Shown: one piece after another, positions 8,681 through 17,202 of the stretch
Layout: every line of letters begins with the position of its first letter
How positions within the stretch are numbered: the stretch's first letter is position 1
NCBI GenBank assembly: GCA_900321265.1
Contig: ONVJ01000122.1
Location: forward strand, 1-39,479
Length of the DNA: 39,479 nt
From: an uncultured Eubacteriales bacterium
GTDB taxonomy: Bacteria > Bacillota > Clostridia > Oscillospirales > CAG-272
Direction: 5' to 3'
Translations under genes and position numbers: made by a program
Notes under the pieces: model-generated
What the model saw: only the letters and a program-made list of their open reading frames with translations
What the model was told of the DNA's origin: nothing
Databases searched by the model: none

Positions 8681-9997
8681 ATGAAAGATCATAAAAGGAT
8701 CCGTATCCTTTCCGTTATCCGCGCGTTCGCGGTCCTTATCCTCATTGCTTCCGCTGCGGTATGCCTTTTTTCCGCCTGCAGGGAGAGGGAAACCAAGGCG
8801 GATGTCACACAGACCGACAGCTGCGCATTGTCCGAAACGCCCGGAGAGGATACCGGGACCGTTGCGTCGGAGCCTGACTACGGTTTTACGCCTCCCGGGG
8901 GATACGAATTCTACCGGAAGCTTCAGCTCGGCAACCGGTTGGCCGCCTATGTGTTCAGATCCGAGGACAGGTCGGCGGCAGCCGAGCTTGCCCGCCGGTA
9001 TCTCACAGAGCTGGCCGACGAGGGCTGGGAGACCGTCGACGAGCGCGTGCTCTCAAGATATACCTTTCTTTGCCTGAAGAAGGAGGATGACGCGCTTCAC
9101 ATCTCGGTCGACCGGACGTCGCGCACGGTCAGAGTAATAAAGGACAGGTTTGAAAACAGCGTCTATTCGATATCCGACAGTTCCGGCGGACCGAAGGAGG
9201 CGACTCTCATTCAGCTCGACAACGACCACTCGAAGTCGGAGGTCGGCATGGGATACGTCATCTGCCTGAAGGACGGAAGGTTCGTCATAATCGACGGAGG
9301 CCATTCATACGACAGCGACGCCGCCTTGATCCGTGAGACACTTATGTCGCACAGCGGGGGAGGGAAGCCGGTGATCGCCATGTGGATCGTCACTCATCCC
9401 CACGCCGATCACTCGGGCGCCTTCAGACGTTTCGCCGAGCTCTACGGAAATGACGTGACGCTTCAGACGCTCTGCGTCAACGATGCCGTCGCCTACACCC
9501 CCTACAACGGGGAAAAGGCCTACAGCGCCGCTCCCTACGCCGCATATTTCGAGGGAGCCCGCGTTCTGACTCCGCAGACGGGCGACATGATAACCGTCGG
9601 AGGGGTATCCTTCGAGTTTCTCTACACCTTTACCGATTATTATCCCTCGGTGCCGACCTGCATGAACAACACCTCGCTCGTCCTGCGGGCGTCGGCGGGA
9701 CTGTCGGCGATCTTCCTCGGCGACATCCAGACCGAGGCTGGAGCTTTTCTTGCCTCGATGTACGCCGACCACTTAAGGAGCGATATCGTCCAGTTCGCTC
9801 ACCACGGCTACCGCAACGGGGCGAGCGCCGAGGTCTATACCTTCATCTCCGCCGATACCGGCCTCTGGCCTTCCTCATCCTCGCTCTACGAGTCGCTGAA
9901 GGACACCGCTCCGGCCGGCAGGGCCGCACAGGCGATGAAGAAGGTATATGTTTCGGACGAGGGCGGCTGCGAACTGTCGCTTGAAAAGGCTGAATAA
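8681..9997 (+). CDS. Metallo-beta-lactamase-fold lipoprotein (ComEC C-terminal-like)
   Basis: About 438 residues. The N-terminus is basic, then hydrophobic, and ends in a lipobox FSAC, so the enzyme is probably anchored outside the membrane. The C-terminal part is an MBL-fold hydrolase: VIIDGG, HPHADH (residues 239-244 from this start), a FLGD strand and AHHG, which supply metal ligands. This order resembles the hydrolase part of ComEC/Rec2. The N-terminal 150 residues are unassigned. The start is uncertain: GTG 8666 has a better-placed AGGGA upstream, and ATG 8621 would overlap nanA but would put about 40 residues before the hydrophobic core. The substrate is unknown. It is the last gene before the terminator at 10007. 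Confidence 0.72.
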   Translation: MKDHKRIRILSVIRAFAVLILIASAAVCLFSACRERETKADVTQTDSCALSETPGEDTGTVASEPDYGFTPPGGYEFYRKLQLGNRLAAYVFRSEDRSAAAELARRYLTELADEGWETVDERVLSRYTFLCLKKEDDALHISVDRTSRTVRVIKDRFENSVYSISDSSGGPKEATLIQLDNDHSKSEVGMGYVICLKDGRFVIIDGGHSYDSDAALIRETLMSHSGGGKPVIAMWIVTHPHADHSGAFRRFAELYGNDVTLQTLCVNDAVAYTPYNGEKAYSAAPYAAYFEGARVLTPQTGDMITVGGVSFEFLYTFTDYYPSVPTCMNNTSLVLRASAGLSAIFLGDIQTEAGAFLASMYADHLRSDIVQFAHHGYRNGASAEVYTFISADTGLWPSSSSLYESLKDTAPAGRAAQAMKKVYVSDEGGCELSLEKAE

Positions 9998-10006
9998 AAA
10001 CAACAG

Positions 10007-10047
10007 AGGGGCTGCCGAGACCCGGTGACGGGTATTCGGCAGCCCCT
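10007..10047. terminator. Bidirectional terminator hairpin, GGGGCTG type
   Basis: AGGGGCTGCCGA (10007-10018) pairs perfectly with TCGGCAGCCCCT (10036-10047), and the interior ACCCG/CGGGT extends the stem. It lies between two convergent genes, the MBL lipoprotein and RNase Y. Read on the minus strand the stem is followed by a T-rich stretch (TTTTTATTCA), so it fits termination of rny transcripts as well. Confidence 0.75.
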
Positions 10048-10053
10048 TCGCTA

Positions 10054-10127
10054 TCCATATGATTTATATATGTTGTTATCGCGCTTTGCGCGGTGAGTGC
10101 AATCCGGTTTTATATAAAGTATATGGA
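10054..10127. repeat. Compound imperfect palindrome (possible interspersed repeat)
   Basis: Positions 10054-10070 pair with 10111-10127 (15 Watson-Crick pairs, one G-T, one mismatch). The enclosed segment carries a second hairpin, CGCGC-TTT-GCGCG (10080-10092). It lies just beyond the stop codon of rny, in the convergent gap. It could be a REP/MITE-like element or an extended 3' structure of the rny transcript. Confidence 0.45.
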
Positions 10128-10145
10128 AAATCCCTCTTCGGGGAG

Positions 10146-11720
10146 TTATTTGGCATAATCCACGGCCCTTGACTCGCGGATGAGATTGACCTTGATCTGG
10201 CCGGGATATTTTACTTCGTCCTTGATCTTCTGAGCGATGTCTCTCGCGATCACGACCATGCCCTCGTCGGTGACGTCCTCGGGCTTGATCATCACGCGGA
10301 GCTCGCGGCCCGCCTGAATGGCGAAGGCCTTTTCGACACCGTGGAATCCGGTGGCGATCTCCTCAAGTTTTTCAAGGCGTTTGATGTAGTTCTCAAGATC
10401 CTCGCGTCTGGCTCCGGGTCTCGCGGCGGATATCGCGTCTGCAGCCTGGACCAGCACCGCGATCGCGGTCTTGGGTTCCACGTCGTTGTGGTGAGCCTCG
10501 ATGGCGTGAATGACTTCGCGGCTTTCCTTGTATTTCTTTGCCGCGTTGACTCCGATCTCGACGTGAGTGCCCTCCACGTCGTGCGGAAATGCCTTTCCGA
10601 TATCGTGGAGAAGTCCTGCGCGTCTCGCGGTGTCTGCGTCGGCTCCGATCTCCTCCGCCATTATTCCCGCGAGGAATGCGACCTCGACCGAATGACGGAG
10701 CACGTTCTGACCGTAGCTCGTTCTGTAGCGGAGACGTCCGAGAAGCTTGACCAGTTCGGGATTGAGTCCGTGTACCTCGACTTCAAAGGTGGCTCTTTCG
10801 CCGGCCTGCTTGATGCCTGCCTCGATCTCGCGCTTCGCCTTTTCGTACATTTCCTCGATCCTGGCAGGGTGTATCCTTCCGTCCGAGATGAGTTTTTCGA
10901 GTGTCTGTCTCGCGATCTCTCTGCGGACGGGGTCGAATCCCGAGATCGTGATGGCGTCGGGAGTATCATCGATGATGAGCTCGACTCCGGTAAGAGTCTC
11001 AAGCTTCTGGATATTCCTTCCTTCGCGTCCGATGATCCTGCCCTTCATCTCCTCGTTGGGGATCTGGACCGTGCTGACAGTCGCCTCCGACACCTGATCG
11101 GCCGCGCATCTCTGGATGGCGAGCGTGATGATGTTGCGGGCCTTGTCGTCAGCCGTTTCCTTGAATTCCTCCTCGAGTTCGCAGAGTCTTTGTGCAAATT
11201 CGAATTTGACCTTTTCTTCCATTCCGGCAAGAAGTCTCTCGCGCGCCTCGGCGGCGGTCAGCCCCGAGATCTCCTCGAGACGCTCCTGCTGCTTTGCCAG
11301 AGCCTCGTCCGCCTGCTGCTTCACCGACTCGACTTCCTTCAGCCGTTTGTCGAGAGTTTCGTTCTTCTTCTCGAGCTGTTCGGTCTTCTTGTCGAGGTTC
11401 GATTCCTTCTGTGCCAGACGGTTCTCCATGCGGGAAACCTCTGAGCGGCGTTCCTTGACCTCTCTCTCGGCGTCGCTTCTGAAGCGGTTGATGTCTTTCT
11501 GAGCGTCGACCACCATCTGCTTCGACTCGAGTTCGGCCTTCATGAGGAGCGCGGCCTTGCTTTTCTCGGCTTCCTTTACGATCCCTTCGGCTTTTTCCTC
11601 GGCGATACCGGTCAGCTTTTTCTCCTTCTTTTTGCGGAAGGCGATACCGATCAGTATGCCGGCGACGACACCCAAGACGAGCGCGGCGGAAGCGAGGAGA
11701 GCTATTTCCAAAGGACCCAT
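10146..11720 (-). CDS. rny: Ribonuclease Y
   Basis: Membrane-anchored endoribonuclease that starts mRNA decay in Bacillota. The 524-residue protein shows the full family order: an N-terminal transmembrane helix, a long coiled coil to about residue 200 (E/K/R/Q rich), a KH domain with the GXXG loop in IIGREGRN, and an HD domain with VLRHSVEV and LLHDIGK followed by AHHND. ATG 11720 is chosen over an upstream in-frame ATG at 11741 because AAGGAGGTG (complement of 11731-11739) lies at the right distance only for the inner start. It has its own promoter and is divergent from the CarD-like gene. Confidence 0.96.
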   Translation of the reverse strand: MGPLEIALLASAALVLGVVAGILIGIAFRKKKEKKLTGIAEEKAEGIVKEAEKSKAALLMKAELESKQMVVDAQKDINRFRSDAEREVKERRSEVSRMENRLAQKESNLDKKTEQLEKKNETLDKRLKEVESVKQQADEALAKQQERLEEISGLTAAEARERLLAGMEEKVKFEFAQRLCELEEEFKETADDKARNIITLAIQRCAADQVSEATVSTVQIPNEEMKGRIIGREGRNIQKLETLTGVELIIDDTPDAITISGFDPVRREIARQTLEKLISDGRIHPARIEEMYEKAKREIEAGIKQAGERATFEVEVHGLNPELVKLLGRLRYRTSYGQNVLRHSVEVAFLAGIMAEEIGADADTARRAGLLHDIGKAFPHDVEGTHVEIGVNAAKKYKESREVIHAIEAHHNDVEPKTAIAVLVQAADAISAARPGARREDLENYIKRLEKLEEIATGFHGVEKAFAIQAGRELRVMIKPEDVTDEGMVVIARDIAQKIKDEVKYPGQIKVNLIRESRAVDYAK

Positions 11721-11808
11721 CCTTTTGCACCTCCTTTTCATATATATTTAATTTGTCAAGGCGGACGGAGGGATCAGACCCTTTTCTCCGCCCGACAACA
11801 ATCATAAT

Positions 11809-11837
11809 ATTATACTATAAAAAAAAATAAAAGTCAA
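11809..11837 (-). promoter_or_regulatory. Sigma-A promoter of rny
   Basis: On the minus strand TTGACT (11837-11832), a 17-bp T-rich spacer and TATAAT (11814-11809) form a near-consensus promoter. The -35 box lies inside the 11-nt palindrome TCAACTGTTGA (11834-11844), a possible regulator site between the divergent rny and CarD genes. Confidence 0.85.
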
Positions 11838-11862
11838 CTGTTGAATTTTATTTGTTTTTGTG

Positions 11863-11891
11863 TTATCATATTAAAGAAGATTTGTTATAAT
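11863..11891 (+). promoter_or_regulatory. Promoter of the CarD-like gene, with a hairpin at the transcript start
   Basis: TATAAT (11886-11891) is preceded at 17 bp by TTATCA (11863-11868), a four-of-six match to the -35 box. The predicted start falls close to a 7-bp hairpin, CGGGAAA (11894-11900) with TTTCCCG (11906-11912), which may protect the 5' end of the mRNA. Confidence 0.65.
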
Positions 11892-11941
11892 AGCGGGAAA
11901 GTGTTTTTCCCGGAAATGCTACGGAAAGGTTGGGTTTCGGT

Positions 11942-12448
11942 ATGTTCAGCATCGGCGAGAATATAATATATGGCACGAACGGCATCTGCAGGGTCGGCGA
12001 GATCCGGACGAATCCGTTCGACGCTTCCGACAGCAGGCTTTACTATATATTATATCCTCTTTTTGACACCTCCAATTCCAAGATCTTTACACCTGTCGAC
12101 AACGACAACATCGTGATCCGCCGCCCGGTATCAAGGGATTTTGCCGAGGATTTCTTCAAACAGATCCCTGAGATCGGACTCGTCGAGGTCGAGGACGAAA
12201 GAAAAAGAAGGGAGGCTTACCGCTCCGCGGTACAGACCACCGATCTCTTCAAATATATCAGTGTGATAAAGACGGTCGTAAAGCGCCGGGCCTCCTTCAA
12301 AAAGCTGAGAAGACGGCTGCCCGATCTCGACAACGATTTCGAGCATACCGCCCGCAACTGTCTGTACGGAGAACTGGCAACCGTCCTGGATCTGGACAGG
12401 GAGGAGGTCCACAACAGGATCGTCGACCTGACCGAGGGGGATCTGTAA
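11942..12448 (+). CDS. CarD-family transcriptional regulator
   Basis: 168 residues. The N-terminal CarD/TRCF RNA-polymerase-interaction domain begins IGENIIYGTNGICRVGEI and continues through YYILYPL and KIFTPVDND. The C-terminal part is helical and basic (KRRASFKKLRRR), as in CarD proteins that contact promoter DNA. Such proteins bind the RNA polymerase beta subunit and adjust open-complex stability at many promoters. ATG 11942 is used; a TTG at 11930 would directly abut GGAAAGG (11923-11929) and leave no spacing. It ends only 31 bp from the convergent glycosyltransferase gene, with no clear hairpin terminator in between. Confidence 0.85.
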   Translation: MFSIGENIIYGTNGICRVGEIRTNPFDASDSRLYYILYPLFDTSNSKIFTPVDNDNIVIRRPVSRDFAEDFFKQIPEIGLVEVEDERKRREAYRSAVQTTDLFKYISVIKTVVKRRASFKKLRRRLPDLDNDFEHTARNCLYGELATVLDLDREEVHNRIVDLTEGDL

Positions 12449-12479
12449 GAAAACAATTATTAACAGGATATCAGGGAGA

Positions 12480-14663
12480 TCACGGATCGACAAGGCGTGC
12501 GACCGCGTCGGAGTCTGAACGGCGCCGGGCGGCAAGCCTTTCCGAGGTCTCCCTCATTTTTTCTTCAGCAGGAAGACGGCCGGCGGCGGAGAGAAGGGAA
12601 GACTCTGACAGTTCTCCCGGATCGAGCGCCGGGAAGCCGGCTTCCTCCGCGAAGGCCGCGACCTTGGGGTCGTAGACGACCGCAACCGCGGGGGTCAGCA
12701 CCGAGAGCGAAAAGACGGCCGCGTGGAGCCTTACGCATACCGAGAGCGAAGCTCCCGCCAGCAGAGCCTTCATCTCCTCCGGCGTCATCCTTCCCGCGTA
12801 CTCGCCGCCGCATCCCGCGGCGAGTTTTCGGGAGATCTCCTCATCCTCAGGCGCCATCGCCGCGGTGACCGGCCGGAGGCCGGTCCCGGCGCGGAGCGCC
12901 GCCGATGCGGCGGCGAGAGCGGCAAGGAACCTCCGCCGTTCGCTCCTTCGCGGAGAGGGAAGATCTCTGGCCGCGATGACGAAGTAGTCCCCGTATTTTT
13001 CCCCGAAGTCCTCCCGTGGCTCGGTCACACTGCCAGATACCGCCGCGGCGTCGGCCGAAAGGGCAAATCCGGGCAGCCCCGAACGCCTTCTGGCCTCTCC
13101 CGCAAGCCTTTCGGCGACGGCGAGCGAGCTTCTGTCCCTAAGTCCGGCGTGCGTGACCGACGCAAGAACAGCGGCAGCTGCCTTTTCGGAGTTCTTTTTT
13201 CCGAGCGGGCCGATCCCGCCTCCGGTGATCGCAGTCAGGCAGCCCGACTTTTTTGCGGCTCTCTGCATCGAAGTGTAATACAAAAGAGAGCGGCGGCTGG
13301 TGAGATCCTGCAGCAGCGATCCGCCGCAGAGGATGAAGAGCCTTGTCTTTTTCAGCTCTTCCCGGATCCGTCTGATATCAAGTCTTCCGACCGGCCTGCA
13401 GCCGGTCTTTTCTATGTCGGAAAAGCCCTTTTTCGGGCAGATCACCGATATTTTTCCGGCGGGGACCCCAGCTTCTCTCAGCTCCTCAAGCGAATGGTCG
13501 AGAGTGGCGTCGTCGCCGGCGTTGCGGGCTCCGAAATAACCGCACAGCATGACTCTGCCCTTCTTTTCGGATATGACCTCCCTGTAGACACAGGCGGTCT
13601 CTGCCGCGACGGATCTTATATCGTGACCTTTTTCCGCGAAGGATCTCGCGTATGCCCCGAGCTCTGCGCGAAGGTCTTTGTCGCCGGTCAGAAGAGCCAG
13701 CGATGAGCGCAACAGTTCGCTTCCGGAACCCTCCGGCTTATCTCCGGAAGGGATAAGGTTGGTGCGTTCAAGCTCATCCGAGGTCTCCGGGGAGAGGATC
13801 CCGCCGCATTTTCCGCCGCCCGACAGCGTCACTACCGGCAGACCTGCCGCCGCCGCCTCAAGCGCCGACCGCGACGCCCCGACGAATATGTCGCTCTCTG
13901 CGAGAAGCCCCGAAAGGTCGGCGAGCGCACCTGTAAAACTCACGCCGAAGCCGGGGCCCGCGCCTTCCGCTATTATCTTTACCTCTTTTTCCAGGCGCTT
14001 TCTGTCGCTGCCTTCTCCCGCGACTGTCAGTCGGATCCCGCCGCCTGTCATTGTCACGGAGAGGGAGGCGAGCTCCTTCGCCAGCATGACGACCGCGCCG
14101 GAGTTGTCCGGGTCAAGCCGGCAGGCGGCGCAAACTCTTACTCTGCAGGACGCCGCTCTGTCTGATGCCGGGGGTATCTCGACTCCGTTCCCGATGACGG
14201 TTATCCGCCCGGGATCCAGCCGGTATTTTTCGCAGAGCCATTCTCCGAGGGCGGGGCTTACCGATATTACCCTGTCTCCCCAGTAGGTCAGAGGCCCCTT
14301 CGGAGGCATCGGATCCCAGAATCCGTGCGCCGTCGTGACGACCGGAGGGAAGTCCCGCCGGTCTTTAAGCAGGCGGCAGATGAAGGCGGGAATCCTTCCG
14401 TGTGCGTGAATTATGTCCGGCCTCTCTCTCCCGACCGCGTCGAGAATCCCCCTGAGGGATGCCGCGACCGAGACCGGGTCCTTGCGGTCGAGGGGAAGGA
14501 GCATCTGCCTCGCGCCGGCAGCCTCAAGCCGCGGGACGAGGAGGCCGCCCGACGACGCGACGGTCACCGAATGACCCGCGCGGACGAGTTCGGCCGACAG
14601 TGTCAGGACATGGCTTTCGGCTCCGCCGATCCCCATTCTCGCGGTACAGATCAGTATCCGCAT
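12480..14663 (-). CDS. GT4 glycosyltransferase fused to CsaB-type polysaccharide pyruvyl transferase
   Basis: 727 residues in two parts. Residues 1-365 are a GT-B glycosyltransferase of family 4: GIGGAESH near the start, HAHGRIPAF, TAHGFWD, VSPALGEWL, IGNGVEIP, and GASRSALEAAAAGLPVV, which keeps the second Glu of the EX7E motif but not the first. From about 372 a CsaB domain begins with CGYFGARNAGDDATL, then GGGSLLQD, SLLYYTS, a GIGPL motif, RDRSS, CVRLHAA and YDPKV. CsaB adds ketal pyruvate to secondary cell-wall polymer, the ligand of SLH domains in S-layer proteins. The fusion joins a likely glycan-building step with its pyruvylation in one cytoplasmic protein. GGGAGGAG precedes the ATG. 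It is a single-gene unit with its own promoter. Confidence 0.85.
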   Translation of the reverse strand: MRILICTARMGIGGAESHVLTLSAELVRAGHSVTVASSGGLLVPRLEAAGARQMLLPLDRKDPVSVAASLRGILDAVGRERPDIIHAHGRIPAFICRLLKDRRDFPPVVTTAHGFWDPMPPKGPLTYWGDRVISVSPALGEWLCEKYRLDPGRITVIGNGVEIPPASDRAASCRVRVCAACRLDPDNSGAVVMLAKELASLSVTMTGGGIRLTVAGEGSDRKRLEKEVKIIAEGAGPGFGVSFTGALADLSGLLAESDIFVGASRSALEAAAAGLPVVTLSGGGKCGGILSPETSDELERTNLIPSGDKPEGSGSELLRSSLALLTGDKDLRAELGAYARSFAEKGHDIRSVAAETACVYREVISEKKGRVMLCGYFGARNAGDDATLDHSLEELREAGVPAGKISVICPKKGFSDIEKTGCRPVGRLDIRRIREELKKTRLFILCGGSLLQDLTSRRSLLYYTSMQRAAKKSGCLTAITGGGIGPLGKKNSEKAAAAVLASVTHAGLRDRSSLAVAERLAGEARRRSGLPGFALSADAAAVSGSVTEPREDFGEKYGDYFVIAARDLPSPRRSERRRFLAALAAASAALRAGTGLRPVTAAMAPEDEEISRKLAAGCGGEYAGRMTPEEMKALLAGASLSVCVRLHAAVFSLSVLTPAVAVVYDPKVAAFAEEAGFPALDPGELSESSLLSAAGRLPAEEKMRETSERLAARRRSDSDAVARLVDP

Positions 14664-14718
14664 CTTTCCGGCTCCTCCCTTTCATTGTTTTTCGTCGCCG
14701 CATACGCTCTGCGGGATT

Positions 14719-14747
14719 ATTATACTCGATTTTGCGCTTTTTTTCAA
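14719..14747 (-). promoter_or_regulatory. Sigma-A promoter of the GT4-CsaB gene
   Basis: On the minus strand TTGAAA (14747-14742), a 17-bp spacer and TATAAT (14724-14719) lie about 55 bp upstream of the start codon. Confidence 0.8.
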
Positions 14748-14829
14748 TGAGACGAGGCTATTATGTTCCTGAACAGTCAAAAAACAGAGCTGACAGGCTG
14801 CGGAAAAAACCTTTTCAGATCATTTTAAG

Positions 14830-14858
14830 TTGACAATTGAAAGTTATTATGATATAAT
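14830..14858 (+). promoter_or_regulatory. Consensus sigma-A promoter of the lipoprotein gene
   Basis: TTGACA (14830-14835), a 17-bp spacer and TATAAT (14853-14858) are a perfect match to the housekeeping consensus. The leader to the ATG at 14925 is about 60 nt. Confidence 0.9.
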
Positions 14859-14924
14859 TATAAGGGTATGATCCTTTATTTCCAACTGCATAAAAAAACA
14901 ATAATAATAATTCTGGAGGAAAAA

Positions 14925-16400
14925 ATGAAGAAATCCATCAGATTCTTTGCCGTGGTTATGACCGCCGCCATGCTTTTTGCGGCAGTCCTCAGCTGCGTAT
15001 CCTGCACCGCGACCGAATCTCCCAAGGCTCTTTTCCAGAAGGCGATCTCCAGGACCGCCGACAAAATGGAGAAGATCGACATCGTGAACACTGCGGAAAA
15101 GATCGCTTCCGGCGGCTCGATCGAACTGAAGGGCGAAGGCCTTGAGTTCGGTGAAGACAGCGACTCCAAGGGCGAGTTTTCTCTCGTTCTTTACGCCAAC
15201 AAAGACAAAAAGACCGCCGCTGCCGTTCTCAACGCAAAGATCGGAGAGGAAAAATACGAAGGAGCCCTCTACGGATCGGAAAACGCGATCGTCGCAAAGT
15301 TTGACAAGATCCTCGGCAAAAACGCCTACGGTATCAATCTCTCCAAGGCGGGAAAGAATCTCGCAAAATCCGTCTTCGCAGAAGACAGCGACAGCAAATT
15401 CTCCCTCTCGGAGGAGGAATACGCGAAGCTTGAGGATGTCGTAAAGAATATCAACGAGCTCAAGTCTGCCGAAAAGGACGCCGAAAAACTCTACGACAAG
15501 TATGTAAAGAAACTTTACAAACTCATTTCGGACAACGCCGAATATGAGAAGGAGAACACCACCACCTCCGTTTTCGACGAAAAGGATGTCGCCTGCACTC
15601 TCGTTACGGTCAAGCTCTCCTCCTCGGCTCTGACAAAGGTCATCGAGTCCTTCTGGAAGGATGCCAAGAGCGACACTCAGCTCAAAAAGTTCATCAACGA
15701 CAGAATCATCGCCCTTGTCGACGAATATGACGATGCCGGAGATCTCTACGACGACATCGACGACTATGTTGAGAAAGCGGCAGAACAGATCGACAACAGC
15801 TCGGTATCGGTGACGGTCCGCTACTTCCTCAACAAATCTTCCGGAGCCATTATGAAGGCGGACGTCGCGCTGCGCGCCAACGGTGAAAAGACGACGGTCG
15901 GCGTCGAGCTCGGTAAGACCCACAAGACATTTGAAGGATTCAAGTTCACCGTCCGCAACGGCAGCGACGATCCCGATTATCTCTGGATCCGTGTCATTGA
16001 GGACACCAAGGAACAGCTCAGGTGCGAGGTCCTTACCACCAGGATGTTCTCGCTTCCCGAGATCACCCTCAAATACACGAAGGATGACGGAGCGGTGAAG
16101 ATCACCGTGGCCGAAGAGGACTATTTCGGAGAAAAGGACGAGACGACTGTCAAGCTGAACTACAAGAAGAAGGGCAGCGTCCACACCGTCGTTCTCGAGT
16201 CGATCTCGCAGAACGGCGAGAAGATCGACATCCCCTTCTCGGGTAAATATTCGGTGATCGTCAACACCTCTGCAAAAGCTCCGTCGGCTCCCTCCAAGTA
16301 CACCGACATCCTCACAATGAACGAAGAGACCTTCGAGGACTTTGTCGAAGAGGTGCAGAACAACTTGGAAGAAGCAAAGGAGAGCGTCCCGCTCGACTGA
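14925..16400 (+). CDS. Hypothetical lipoprotein, probably highly expressed
   Basis: 491 residues of unknown function. The N-terminus is MKKSIR, then a hydrophobic stretch with Cys at VLSC or CVSC, so a lipid anchor is likely although the lipobox is not textbook. The rest is rich in Lys, Asp, Glu, Ser and Ala. A helical middle (NINELKSAEKDAEKLYDKYV) is followed by alternating polar/hydrophobic strands typical of beta-rich lipoproteins. ATG 14925 is chosen because GGAGG lies 6 nt upstream; an ATG at 14868 has no ribosome site. The consensus promoter and frequent AAG/GAC/TCC codons suggest strong expression. I recognise no family and infer only a cell-surface location. Confidence 0.75.
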   Translation: MKKSIRFFAVVMTAAMLFAAVLSCVSCTATESPKALFQKAISRTADKMEKIDIVNTAEKIASGGSIELKGEGLEFGEDSDSKGEFSLVLYANKDKKTAAAVLNAKIGEEKYEGALYGSENAIVAKFDKILGKNAYGINLSKAGKNLAKSVFAEDSDSKFSLSEEEYAKLEDVVKNINELKSAEKDAEKLYDKYVKKLYKLISDNAEYEKENTTTSVFDEKDVACTLVTVKLSSSALTKVIESFWKDAKSDTQLKKFINDRIIALVDEYDDAGDLYDDIDDYVEKAAEQIDNSSVSVTVRYFLNKSSGAIMKADVALRANGEKTTVGVELGKTHKTFEGFKFTVRNGSDDPDYLWIRVIEDTKEQLRCEVLTTRMFSLPEITLKYTKDDGAVKITVAEEDYFGEKDETTVKLNYKKKGSVHTVVLESISQNGEKIDIPFSGKYSVIVNTSAKAPSAPSKYTDILTMNEETFEDFVEEVQNNLEEAKESVPLD

Positions 16401-16421
16401 CCGGGAATCTCCGTGATACAG

Positions 16422-16460
16422 CTCAGGGGCTGCGAAAAGCGACGCTTTTCGCAGCCCCTG
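16422..16460. terminator. Bidirectional terminator, 19-bp palindrome, GGGGCTG type
   Basis: Positions 16422-16440 are the exact reverse complement of 16442-16460 around one central base. The stem contains AGGGGCTGCGAAAAGCG. It lies between the convergent lipoprotein and phosphoribosyltransferase genes. Neither side has a U-tract outside the stem. Confidence 0.7.
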
Positions 16461-16480
16461 AAAAATATGATGCGGCGCGG

Positions 16481-17041
16481 TCAGCCGATCGGATTGCCCT
16501 CCCTGTCGAAGAGGGGAAGCTTCTCGAGATAGATCAGGTCGTCGCGTCCGGCGGCGTCGCCCTCAGCGAGGATGGTCATTCTGCCGCAGACGATGCCTCC
16601 GGCCTGTTCCACGAGGGCTTCGATCGCCCGTTCGGACTCTCCGGTGGAGACGACGTCGTCAACGACAAGTATCTTTTTCCCCTTCATCAGCTCGGCGTCG
16701 GCGGTGTCGAGGTAGAGCTTCTGTTCGCCTTCGGTCGTGATCGAGCGGACTCTGACCTCCATGACTCCGGTCATGTAGAGCTTGGGCTTCTTTCTGGCAA
16801 GAAAGTATTTCTGGTTGCCCGCAAGCCTCGCCATCTCGTGAACGAGAGGTATCCCCTTGGCTTCCGCGGTGATCAGATAGTCGTATTCCGGCGCTCGTCT
16901 GAGCAGCTCCGCCGCGCAGGCGGTGGTGAGCTCGGGGTCTCCGAAGATGACGAAGGCTCCGATCTGCAGGCTGTCGCCGATAGGGCAGAGAGGGAGCTCG
17001 CGCTCCAGTCCCGCGATCGTCATTCTGTAGGCTTTTCTCAT
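16481..17041 (-). CDS. Phosphoribosyltransferase, adenine/xanthine type
   Basis: 186-residue cytoplasmic type I phosphoribosyltransferase that would join a purine base to PRPP for salvage. The PRPP-binding motif ILVVDDVVSTGES (124-136) is intact, and upstream TAEAKGIPL (58-66) fits the pyrophosphate loop of the Apt/Xpt group. Which base it uses cannot be decided from the motif; adenine phosphoribosyltransferase is most likely by overall pattern. There is no clear Shine-Dalgarno sequence at ATG 17041, and an inner ATG (residue 7) is no better. It is transcribed alone from the promoter at 17117. Confidence 0.82.
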   Translation of the reverse strand: MRKAYRMTIAGLERELPLCPIGDSLQIGAFVIFGDPELTTACAAELLRRAPEYDYLITAEAKGIPLVHEMARLAGNQKYFLARKKPKLYMTGVMEVRVRSITTEGEQKLYLDTADAELMKGKKILVVDDVVSTGESERAIEALVEQAGGIVCGRMTILAEGDAAGRDDLIYLEKLPLFDREGNPIG

Positions 17042-17116
17042 TGCTGTGATAATACCGTCCCTTCTTCCGCGCCGCTACGCCGTGAGAAGTCCGGCGCGTT
17101 TCTTTCTGACAGATAT

Positions 17117-17145
17117 TTTATCATATCCGGGCGATAAATGCAACA
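17117..17145 (-). promoter_or_regulatory. Promoter of the phosphoribosyltransferase gene
   Basis: On the minus strand TTGCAT (17145-17140), a 17-bp spacer and TAAAAT (17122-17117) lie about 75 bp upstream of the start codon. Confidence 0.7.
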
Positions 17146-17202
17146 GAAAACCTCGCAGGAAGGGCTGAAGATTAAAAATATTTATTTAAATAAAAAAATC
17201 TC

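Noticed and set aside
16481..17041. Xanthine phosphoribosyltransferase or PyrR assignment
   Set aside because: The PRPP motif VVDDVVSTGES does not separate these reliably, so only a general phosphoribosyltransferase call is given.
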